From positions 19,408,991 to 19,472,990 of the forward strand of contig CP136061.1 of the NCBI GenBank assembly GCA_032622095.1: 64,000 nucleotides of DNA. Reading direction: 5' to 3'. Made by a program: the position numbers and the translations under genes. The DNA is from Siphonodentalium dalli. Lineage: Eukaryota; Mollusca; Scaphopoda; Gadilida; Siphonodentaliidae. Of this stretch, positions 1 through 12,200 are shown piece by piece. The first letter of the stretch is position 1, and each line of letters opens with the position of its first letter. The notes under the pieces were generated by a model. It saw nothing but the letters and a program-made list of their open reading frames with translations. It made no database searches and was not told the DNA's origin.

Positions 1-136
1 ATTATTGATAGAATAACTGATATGGGATGGATAGCGTAGTATGGTTATATACCGAAGTTTTTAAATATTGCAAGATTTCATAGGACATATGCGATAAAAA
101 CAAGACTTCGTTTCAGCTGCGCCGAAAAATATTTTG

Positions 137-160
137 ACTTCCGGTGACGTGATGACGTCA
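137..160 (+). promoter_or_regulatory. Putative proximal promoter: ETS site and CRE/ATF sites
   Basis: Seen: ACTTCCGG (137-144), a consensus ETS-family site, runs directly into TGACGTGA (145-152) and a perfect palindromic CRE, TGACGTCA (153-160). They lie 67-90 bases before the first ATG of the NSMCE3-like gene, and no TATA box is nearby. Known: ETS plus CRE sites are common in TATA-less promoters of widely expressed genes. Inferred: this is the core promoter of the gene starting at 227. Confidence 0.55.
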
Positions 161-226
161 TTTGCCGGGAAAATCCCCATTGAAAACGAAAGAAGTTCGA
201 AACTGAATTCATTTTTGGATGTGAAA

Positions 227-274
227 ATGCCGCCGAAGTCGAAATCAAAAGCTTCATCTAATAGTGACGACGAT
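227..274 (+). CDS. NSMCE3: NSMCE3 exon 1 (start codon exon)
   Basis: Codes for 16 residues, MPPKSKSKASSNSDDD, a basic then Ser/Asp-rich start like the tails of other Nse3 proteins. The ATG sits in a fair context (GAAAATGC). The donor after GAT is GTGTGT, weaker than the other donors in this gene, so the exon end is the least certain junction. It closes in phase 0, matching exon 2. Confidence 0.65.
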
Positions 275-3200
275 GTGTGTTATAATTTATATTAAATCTG
301 AGTCATTTGTATGTTTAAAATTTAATATTTCACGCGCTATGGGTCGTATGAGCATAAATTGGCTGTAATTTGTAAAGTATACTATTAACTATTATGACTT
401 ATGTAAATTGTAATGTCTAATGATATTGATAAGGCCTAAAAAAATAATATCTGTGTATGGGAGGCCAAATTCACATTTAATAATGAATTGCGCTTAAGCG
501 CAATTGATTGCGCTTAAGCGCAATTGTGACTACTAGTACTATCTAACCTACCCATAAATTATTAGCATGACCTGGTGTATCACCTAGCAACACAAGATGA
601 GCATTGGGCTAATTTTGACCTGTACTCAACAGTCAAACTGTGAGAATGTGTTCAACAAGGAGAATCCCTAATTACATATTATCAGCTTCCCTCTATCCAA
701 AGAATTGATGTCGCCTTCCCGGAACTCTAGTAATGTTTTGTATGATGTTTTTAATGTATTTTTGCACAGATTTTAGCCTTTACTATGGTAATATCCTATA
801 CATGCATGCGGTGCCACTGCATGAGGGCTTTCTTACCTCATACAGTAATGCTCTATTTAATCGACTTCTTAACCACAGCAGAATTATGGGTAACTTTTCA
901 GGATTTAGTCAGAAATATGGCTTGTTGCCATTCATCGAAAAGCTCTCGAGAGCTTTCCGATGAATGGCAACAAGCCATATTTCCAACTAAATCATGAAAA
1001 GTTATCCATAATTCTGCTGTGGTTAAGGAGTCGATTAATTAGAGCATTACTGTATGGTTTACTTATTGACTTAAATCAGGGGGAAAAAACCCTATTTTCA
1101 TATTATCAGCATCCCTGTCCAAAAAATGGTGTGTAATTACTGGAGCTTTGGTGTCTCAGTCCTGAAGCTCTAGTTTTTCTTATTAAATCAGCAGCTCTTG
1201 CACAAATCTATAGTATTTCCATGATCATATAGTGTGAATGTGGTGTCACCGAGGGCTTGCTTCCCTCATATGATGTGCCTGTATACTCGAAAATTGAAGA
1301 AAATCAATGTCGCCCCGACTAATACAGAAAGTAATGCTATTGCAAGTAGCCCCAACTAATATATACCGAAGATAATATAATGCTATCACGAATCGCTCCA
1401 ACTAAAACAGAAGGTGATACTATTGCGAGTCAGCCATTTTGATAAAGAAGTTGGGCTAGCTCCCTACCCATCCAAACCAATGAAACCAAGAAGTGACATG
1501 TCAATAGGAGTTAATGCTAAGTTATGGAGAAACCTATTTATTCACCAGGGGTGTTTTGTTACATATAACCATGAATTGCGCTTAAGCGCAATTGATTGCG
1601 CTTAAGCACAATTAATTATTAAATGTGAATTTGGCCTCCCATATCTGTGTGTTTCCGCTAACGCGGGTCCCAAAAATGTTGGGTCGGTAGGTAGGTAAAC
1701 TTTTTTTTTAAATGACTAATGTGGCATAAAATTTGATATAAAATAAAAATTATTATATGATTGATGTAATTTGTTTTTACATTACGACACCACTGTCATA
1801 CCCCGCTGAACAAAACAAGTGTCCATTTGCACCGCGGTGTATTTGCCGTTCGGCCGCGGTGTCAGAGTTTGAAACTGCAGTTGAGCACCGCGGCCGAACG
1901 GCAAGTACACCGCGGCCGAACAGCAAGTACACTGCGACCGAAAGGCAACTACACCGCGGCCGAACTGCATGTACACCATGGTTAGATTTCTGGTTTGTAT
2001 AGTCTTTTTTTCAGTTTAATGAACGTACACCGCGGCAACTACACCATGGCCGAATGACATGGGGGACAGTGCGTTAGTCCGAGGGTTCGATAGTCCGAGG
2101 GTTAGTCTAATGACTCTAAAGTGGTACAAACGAAGGGTTTAATACAATGTAGTCTATGGCCGTATGGGTTTGATACAATGATAATCCGAGGGTTAGTCTA
2201 ATGACTCTTAATTCTAAAGCGGTACAAACCAAGGGTTTAATAGTCCATGGTTTTGATAGTCAGAGGGTTCAATAGTCCGAAGGTTCAATACTAGTCCGAG
2301 GGTTTGATAGTTCCAGGGCCCATAGAAGCGCCATAGTAGTGTTGTGTCTTGGATATGGGACTGCATTACGCCATAGTAGTCCCATATCCAAGGAAGGGCC
2401 CCGGCAGCAGGGTTTTGTGTCACACTCCCATGGCCAACAACTGGAAGGCAATATAATATCAGGGTTGTAGAAATTAGAATCACAAAATCAAATACAGATT
2501 TCACGTATGAAAGGTCAAATACAATATGCAAACATAAACATTTACCGGTACCGGTATGACATTTCAAGCTTTTAAAAAATGTCGCTTTCTAATGGTACCG
2601 CATTCCAATATATGGCACCAACATTCTTGTCCTGTTGTTAAACTCGGGCACATTGATTGATGATGATTCTTGTTCAATTTCGCGCCAAATGAAATTAACT
2701 TATGACGAGAAAGCAAAGAGGCATTACACAGATTACTATAGTCGATGTCATTTTACCTCCCTTGTCACGCGTAATTGGAAAATCATGGCGACTTTTAACA
2801 GGCAACCACAAATAATTGCACGTTTGGGCCTATATATAGGTGTGTGGCAGAACTCTTGGTCTATTGAACCCTCAGGCTATTGAACCCTCAGACTATTGAA
2901 CCCACAGACTTTTGAACCCTCAGACTATTGAACCCTCAGACTTTTGAACCCTCAGACTATCGAACCCTGAGCCACCCTCAGACTATTGAACCCTTGGACT
3001 ATTGAACCCACAGACTACTGCACTGTACCCGTCGCAAGGCAACGATCACATTCGTAGCCAGCTTTTTAAATCGATCACAATTGTTGGGTTTTTTTTCACA
3101 GGCGATCACATTCTTAGCTAGATTTTAAAATTCCATTGTATTATGCGCAATACCAGTATATACATGTATCAGTAGGATATCCCCCGTAAAGAAGACAAGT

Positions 3201-6200
3201 TATAATTTATGAGGGGGTATCAGCTATTTGTCCGTCTGTCCATCCATGGGAATCTGTCTGTGCATCTACATTTATGATTATGTTTTTCATACTTGGCACA
3301 GATATTCATCACTTCTCTCAGGTGCCTAATATAAATAGTGATGGTTGAGGATTTAGGCTGAAATTAATAATAGTGATGGCATTATCACTCTGTGTCAAAT
3401 AATAGTGATCTTTGGGAACTTTCTCCAAAATTAATAATCGTGCTGACACTATTATATATAGGCACCTGAGAGTATGTGAAATTAACCTGTGGACCTGCGA
3501 TATGAGCTCGATCCAACTTTAAAAAAAAAGTTAAATTATCCCCATTTTTCGACTTAGAAATATTTTGCAACATGCACAGACATTCATAATTGGCTACGGC
3601 AATCAGCAATGCCGAAGCCATTTGCTGAAGCAAACTGGGCCTGGCAAAGGGTTGCCGTAGCAGATTGATGAAGCCAAACATTTTTAAAAACACATATGTT
3701 AATATGACCATTCTTAATGAAGCCCAGTTGACCTGCGGGGGTATCCTTAGTCACATTGGGACAGTCACACCTCTAGTTGTTGTTTTCTTTATTCACATCT
3801 GCATCGAAACAATTAAGGTCTTAGATGTTGTCAGAAGGAGAAACAATTAAGGTCTTCTTAGATGTTGAAGGAAAAATAATTCAGCCGGTGAGCGAGATAA
3901 ACTGGGTAATTTTCAAGAAACATTCTCTGAAGTTAAAATATTGTCTCTTTCACAGAAAAACACATACTTCATTGTCACCAATGATAGTTTATCTGAGTCA
4001 CATAGACATATCAAAGAATAATATGAGAGCAACTGCCCATTACATGTTGAGGTAAAACAAATTAAGGTGGGCGGAAAGATAAACTAGGTAATTTGCAAGG
4101 AAAAGTATCCGAACTTCAATTATTACCTCTATCGCATAAAAAACATGCTTCTTTGTCACCAATGATAATTATAAGAGTAACTGTTCATTAGATGTTGAGG
4201 TAAAACAAATTCAGGTAGGGGGAGATAAACTTGGTAATTTTCAAGGAAAACTTTGGGGGGGGGGGGGTGGGGTATACTAGGTAATTTAGAAAATTAATTT
4301 GCTTCTGCCAAGCCAGGAACAAACATGCTTCCTTGTCACCAATGTTAGTTTTTCTGAGGTACATAGTCATATTAAATGTGAATGATAAATCGAGAGTATC
4401 TGGCCACTACGTGTTAAGGTAAGAAAATTTCACATGGGCAAAATGATCTTCAATTATTCAATTTTCAGTTTGAACTGCTCAAAAATAGAAGTATATGCTG
4501 CAGCTAATGGGTACATATTTATCTTTATAGTCACCAGTGACTCTCACTAACATTTACAAGAAACTTTGTATATAGCATGATATCTGGTTCTACTAATGTA
4601 ATTACACCAAGCTTCAAAATAGAGTGTCGGCCGTTTGCAGAATGAAGTTGCCAGAGGGCTAGCATCACCAAATTCACACTCTGGGAACTTCAATCTGCTT
4701 AAGTCTCAACTACTATGGGACCAAGGATTAGATTGAAGTTCCTCAGTTGAAGTTGGTGACGTTCACCCATTAATCACCTTGATTATGAATTTTATCTCCT
4801 GCAAATTAGGGGATATAGAAACTGAACAGAAGGGAAAATTAACTAAACATAATATTATTTTGAGACCATAGTTACTTCTCAGAAGATGAGGCCTACGCAG
4901 AATGAGGTCTCCAGAGGGTGAATTTGGTGATGCTAGCCCACTATGCATCACTTAATTCATCCTCTGGGGACCTCATTCTGCAAATAACAGACACACTGTT
5001 TAAAGGCTTAAATTCCAAATATGTTACTGAAAAACACATTGTTCCTCCGTTCTGACCCTATTCCGATCATCACAAAACTTCATATAGATCTTCAGGGTGA
5101 CCTCCAGATGGGAGCCATCGATTGTTTCTGAAATTTGTTTTAAAAAAACATGGCCATCTTGCATCCATCGGAAGCCTGCAGTCTTATATTTTGAATTTGT
5201 TTTTGTAAATTTACAGGCATGATTTGGAAGATTTTTGATGAAAAACCATGGCCACCGGCAGTCATTTTGTAGTTTATTCTTTGCATGACTAAATCCTTTG
5301 GCACACCCTACAGACCACATTCCTCATCCGATCATCACCAAACTACAATGCATCTTCAGGGTGACCTCTTGATTGCCATCGATATTTTCAGAATTTCGTT
5401 AAAAACATGGTCGCGCCAGTGGCAATCTTGGATTTTACTTTATATAAATCTCTTCATGTTGACATCAAGTATTACTTAAACATTTCAACTTTCAGTATTC
5501 CTAATCACTCTATTGACTGTAATACATGAAATTATCCCCCATCAAACTTGATTTTTTTCCGAAATTTGTCAAAAAACAATTTACACATTACAATCCATTT
5601 ACTGAATTTTTTTTACTTTCCTTCTTCTTTATCACTCTATTAACTGCTCAGCAAAAAATTATTGACGCCTCCCCAAGTTGAGCTCCAGTGTAATCGACAC
5701 TTTCATTTTACAAAACATCTAATATATGATACACTATTTTTTGTAACTTAGAGCCAAGAGGAATGGATGGATACTGAACCAAGTACAAGTGGAACTCAGT
5801 TGACGCAGTCTCAATCACAGACACAAAGCAATCGTATTCAAAAGGTGTCCGCAGTGTCTGATCCAGAAGAATTCGATAGAAGAGTAAGTTTGTTTTAGCT
5901 CATACTTTTTCTAAGATTCATGTCCAACGTGTCTTGCATTAATTACTTTTAGAGGTTACAGTGGCATCAGAATACTTCTGACTCAATGTAGGGCCCTGCG
6001 AATTGGGGGTTTTCATTTTCTAAATTGAATCGTTGTCTCTAGTGTACGAAACAATTCGGAGAACACTTGTATCGGTAGCCATAACCATAATGAATCAAAC
6101 TCATCATACAGATAAATATCTTGTAAATATCTATCCACATTAATGTGTCATTTGAATTTTGTGCAATAAACCATCTACAGTACCGTGTTCTAAATGTGAT

Positions 6201-9200
6201 GCTACCAGAATATACTAGAAAGATAGTATATTACTAGAGTATGGATTCAGCTCATTTCCAATATGAATATAGATGACAGATGGATGTGACAGTGATGAGT
6301 GGTGGATGGGGAGTAACTCTGCTTAACATTATTTCGAACCTACACATTTGGCAAACTTCATCAGTCTCCATACATTATACTGAAATCTGCTGTTTAAATC
6401 ATTTTGAACTCCTTCTCCTATGGTACTAGTAGTACACTGAACGGAGGCTGGTGAGGTTTGCCAGATGATTTTGTAATTCCCTTATGACCCGCAATTCCTG
6501 GAATCTCACATCCTGGCAGTTATTATTGTAGAGATTGTCCAGTATATTTATAGATCATTTGCGACAATGTTATCATGTGTGGTTGTTTGCAGGGTTCGCG
6601 CTGCCACTTGCCAAATTTGCCAATGGCAAAAATAATTCACATTTGGCAAAAAATATTTTTATTTGGCAAGTAAATTTTTAATTCCTCAATAAAGTTGAAA
6701 ATTATCGGTCAATCAATACCATTCATTTTAGGAAACTATTACAATTATATTGGTGGTGTTTTATATGGTTTCGGAAAAGTTAACACATCCAATAAGATGC
6801 AGTTAATTATAATCTGGTAACATTATTATCGATGGGTGGATGGATTACCAATATTTAGTGTGGTGGTGGTGTTTACATAGCTATACCTCTTGTGATGTTT
6901 CCTTCTGATGAAGCAACTCATCTACCATTTTATTGTTCGGTGATTGGTTTATTGTTGTATGATAAACCACAATAGAGATGAATGCGAGCATAATTATTAA
7001 CTAACTGCTTTCCTATCGATATCAAACATCATTCAAACCGTGAGTGTTGAAACATAAAACTCAATAGAATAATAGAATTTGGCAAACGTAAATTTCTGTC
7101 CAGCGCGGACCCTGGTTGTTTGTAAGTACAGTACTGGGAATTTCTTCAGGCCAAAAATAAAAAAAAAACATTTTGATCAACATAGAAACCATGGAAATTC
7201 ACCTGGTGAAATGATTTTGAATTAGAAGGGCCATGTTTTGAATTAGAAGGGCCATGTTTTGAATTAGAAGGGCCATGTTTTGAATTAGAAGGGCCATGAT
7301 TTGCATCGAATCAAATAATATAAATGATTTTGAATCACATCGAATCGATTTGCAGAACCCTAATTCAATTATTTCTTGACTTACAACTAGGCCTGTAATG
7401 ATTCATCGTGATTTCAATGCAATCGCAATTGTTCTAATCTATGCACTGCATCACGAATGTCTGTAGTGATGCATCACGATTAGCTTACTTTTGCATAAAA
7501 AAATCATCAAATACTATCTGACAACAATCAAGTATTGAGTTTGTCAACATTTTATTCCCAGAGGCACATATCAATTTCATGAATAAGAAAGATACAGCAG
7601 ATTAATTTGCCCTTTCTAGAGGTTGAAATTTCTATGATTCCTGCAATGAAGGCTGAATTAATTTATAGTGGCAACTATTAGCAATACTGTGTTGTGATGC
7701 ACATCGTCACACAAACATCATGATGCATTGTGGAGGTTCACATAACTGCAGCCCTATTTATAACTCATTATATTTATTTCTTGATTCTATTAGTTTAATG
7801 ACCTTGTAAAGTTGATTTTATTAGGTTAATGACCTTGTACAGTTCCTGTTGATTAAAGATCAGAAGAAAGCACCAATTAAGCGACAAGGTGAGCTTCTTG
7901 TGTGTACCCACAATTGTGTGTCAACCATTTTATTCAGCACACATTACAGTCCATTGGTCCTCATCCCTCATCCTATTGTCACCAAACTTCATATGGATCT
8001 TTGGGGTGACCACTGGATGGGAACCATACATTTTTCAAAATTGAAAAAAAAATCTGAATCCATCGGCATACCCTGCGTCTCGGCGCACCCTGCGTCTCGG
8101 CGCACCCTGCGTCCCAAATTTATTGGAGAAATCTTTTTAAAATTTACAGGCATGTTTAGGATCATCTCTAGATGTGAGCTATTGAATTTGAATTTCAATG
8201 TAACACATGGCTTAGATTTTAATCTCAGCATCACTAACTCTTCTTGGACGACGTACAGTCTGCATTTTTTATCCCATTGATCCAAAACAACATATGGATA
8301 TTGAGGGTGACCTGTAGCTCTTTAATTTCTCTGAACTTTGTTTATAAACATGGTCGACAGTGGCCATCATGGATTTCACATTTCAATCTCACCACACAAG
8401 AGATGGGCGGTATTGAAATTTAAATCTCGGTATCAGTATCGGTAAATTTTCATTGATTTACCTTGGTAACTGTATGGTAATTGACCCACCCTTGTATTTA
8501 TGGTTAAATCTCAATGAAATTTCACAGGTATGATTGGGATCATTGTTTTCGCATCATCAGTTCAATCCCTGCAATATATTTTTTAAAACTTTATTCTACC
8601 CCTCGAAGAGAATTATACTCGCAAAGAGAATTTCAGGTATTCGCCCGTCCGTCATTCTGTCTGGACATCTATCCCTCCATTTTTTTCCTGGCAGATGTCT
8701 CAAACAACAGTTGTGAAATCAGAATGAAATTTGGTATTGATGTTCAGTACTATGAGGGCATTCAACAGAGTTTTCAATCGTTTTTTTTCCCAGATTTTCT
8801 GTTTTAGAGTTACATGTATGTATTCATCTTTTTTTATCTGGAAATATTGTCTTTTTTGTCCTTCCGAGCAGATATTTCTACCACCGGTTGACGAATCTCA
8901 ATGAAATTTGGTATTGATGTTCACTACTATGAGGGAATTCAATGGAGTGTTCACCTGTTGTTTCCGGATTTTTCGGTCTAGACTTATTCGTCTTTGTTTA
9001 TCTGAAAATGTTGTTTTTGGTCCGTCAGAATAGATATCCCAACCACCAGCAGGCCTGCAAATTTGAGGCGAAAAAACGTTCTGTTCGCCTGGAGGTTATC
9101 TAAAATGAAAATGCCATGACCGAAAAACAGGTCGTGCCAGAGTTTTATAAATGCAGGTCTCATGATAACTAATTCTCACCTTAATTTTTGCTCAATCAAG

Positions 9201-12200
9201 TCCCAAAATGAGACATTCAAATTTATTACGGTAGATCAGTGAGTTGCCCATCTGTAGTTAATATTAACAGTTGTAGTGATTATTGTAATGCCCTAAGTAA
9301 TCGACTCCATACCCACAGCAGAATTATGGGTAACTTTTCAGGATTTAGTCGGAAATATGGCTTGTTGCCATTCATCGGAAAGCTCTCCCCGAGAGCTTTC
9401 CGATGAATGGCAACAAGCCACATTTCCGACTAAATCCTGAAAAGTTACCCATAATTCTGCTGTGGTTATGGAGTCGATTACTTAGGGCATTACTGTACAT
9501 GATATTTCATTGTCACTTCAGATATCAATAAGATAGTTCTCAGAGAATTCACAAAGGATGCAAACCTGGCTATCAAAAAAGCCTCAGAAAGATTGACAAT
9601 GGTGAGTAATAGAAATAATAGACAGCTTCTGATGTAAGTATTGATTTATATTGGTATAACTTGCGAATAGTAACATGAGGGGAAACAAGATTAAATGGAC
9701 AAAAGGCATTCACTGTGGGTATAAATCTGAATGATCAAAAAGGTTTGTAATATCATCATCATTAAGAAGAACACCGAAAAATAAATAGGCTTTAAAAACG
9801 TCATTGATTAAGTTAACACTAACAGAAAATTGTGCTTCATTCTTCTCAATACACATTTGAGTGATCATAACTTCGGCTGCAACAATTCAGACCTTCACTG
9901 CGATTTTACTATCACTCACTATGCGATGCACATCACAATGCAAATTTTTGGCGACTGACGGCTGTGAAAACTAGATGAACCACATAATAAATATTAGTAT
10001 TTATATTCTCATCAGTGTTCACCTCCGCATATTCATTGAAGTCAATTACAAGACCTAACTAAAATGACCAAAATGCATGGCCAGGTATTAGAAGTAGCTA
10101 ATACAGTCCCCAGATCTGCCCAGATGGGAAGTTTTGAGTGGAAAAGTTTGGATCGCGCACATGAGTTGTTTTTGCATCGCATCGCCCCCTCCCAATATGA
10201 TGCAATGAACTTTAAAACGTGATGCATCGAAATAGCGATGAATTGTGGCAGCTCCAATCATAACCACTACTGCTGTTGGCATATTGTGCTTTATTCTTCT
10301 CAATACACATTTTAATGATCATTTGCAGGTTTTCGGCATTGACCTGATTGAATTATCTGACAAACATAAAGGAACCTACCTTCTCATCAACAATATAGAG
10401 ATGGATCCCGCTAACCCTCATATTGAATGGTAAGCTAATGAGGTGTATCATACGCAACAGGGGGACCTCATGTTATTCAATTATGCTCTACATGAAGGCA
10501 TATTGTGTTTAAATCAAACTGTTATTTCCATAAAAATATCCAACCATACAAATGAAATTTCAGAAAACATAGCATCTAAATGTACACAAATCTAACTGTA
10601 CAGAAATGTAATTATTTGATATTTTATATGGATGGAATTATTCACCGACAGACACACAATTCCACCAACTTACTAGGGCCACTTCATATATAAATGTTAT
10701 AAAAATAACTATGTTGAGCAAGATTTATTGTCATTATGCATCCGAACACCCAAGCACAAATGTTTTCACAGCACAACCACTGAGATCAATTTACAAAACC
10801 TGTACAACATCCTGACAACATGAAATTTAATGGATACGATTCAGTATTATGAGGTATACTTTACGTAGGTCACTAACTTGTTAATTAAATAAACTCATAT
10901 TGACAAAAATTCAGTGTACTGAAAGCTACAGTCATCGTGGTGTGCAATGTTGTGAAAGGGTTAACATTATCGCACTCATGTGTTGTTCTGCAATATTGTG
11001 CCATGAGATACAACTCATACCTTCATTTCTAACTTTCACACGCTTATGTAAATTTATGGCATCCTGTAAGAATTTGTGTAAGAAATGGTAATAAACACAT
11101 GATACTGTACCAGTGTGTTGACTCCAAGCCTGATTATAGCGTACCTGTCATTTGCAGAATGAGGTCCCCAGAGGGTGAAATTAGGGACCCTATCCCACAC
11201 AGCAGGTTAGCATCACCAAATTCACCCTCTGGGGACATCATTCTGCATGGCCTCATATACTATGGGAGACATAGACTCAGATTGAATTTTACTAAATTCA
11301 CCCTCTGGCGACCTCATTCTGCAAATAACAGTCACACTAAACTCAGGCTTGCTCGACTCGTTCTGATATATATTTCTATGGCCAAACAAAATTAATGTTC
11401 TGTTTCTCAGACTCCTTCCTGATGGATGCTTTTTTTGGCCCATAGAAAATAAAAATAATGAATCATCCTACAGCCCAGCTTCACAATTTTGTCCACAATC
11501 TCTGACTGCTACTGGCCATAAATCTGACTGGACACATTTCAACTTGTATTTGTTATTTCTGATGCTGTATGCAATTGGGTTGTGCAACTGATTGTCACAA
11601 TGAAAGTGTATTAAAAACCTGCCTGCCCATTTTGTTAAAATGTGTCCGAGAAACAGATCAGAAACTTTGTGTGGCCTAATCTCACAGGAATGGGATACTT
11701 CTCTCTCTCTCTCTATGAGAACCTTATATCCTCAGGTTACCAGAAGAAAGTTCAAAAACTGCATTGTTAATGGTTCTGCTGACAGTAATATTTATGAATG
11801 GAAATGAGATAGATGACGGTAAGTATGACACTTAAAAATAAGATTCAGGCTTTTTTATCAGCCTAGCTTCAAAACCATTTATTTTATAATGTTAAAGTGA
11901 CCTATTTATTGTGTTTTTGTTATATTTAAGACTGGAAATAGTTTTTATTTCTGACTTTTTGGCTGTCGTTTTCTGCACTGTTTAGTGACAGAGAATAGAG
12001 CACTGACACTATATTTTTACATCAATCATTGCGCTCAGGTGGACTCTTATTTTTACGACCACTGTTCAAATAAAACACTAATGAAGCTCACTAAAAGTAC
12101 ACGGTGGCAGTGTCTTGTCACCAATACAGTTTTAATCAACCTGTCATGAGCCATCACAAAAACGACCACATAGAGTTTAAACTTTTAAGCGATCCGCAGT

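Larger units (their letters stand above)
5989..7362. mobile_element. hAT-like non-autonomous element, copy 1, with nested hAT
   Basis: The ends are TAGGGCCCTGCGAAT (left) and ATTTGCAGAACCCTA (right). Flanks ACTCAATG and ATTCAATT match at six of eight bases. The interior aligns with the element at 26314-27630 (shared blocks such as GGATGGGGAGTAACTCTG and GACCCGCAATTC). A second hAT (6590-7114) and a 21 bp x4 repeat (7215-7300) lie inside. No transposase frame. Confidence 0.65.

Noticed and set aside
7849-8280. 143-codon frame beginning IKDQKKAPIKRQ
   Set aside because: Only 7825-7888 is exon; after the GTGAGC donor the frame enters an interspersed repeat.
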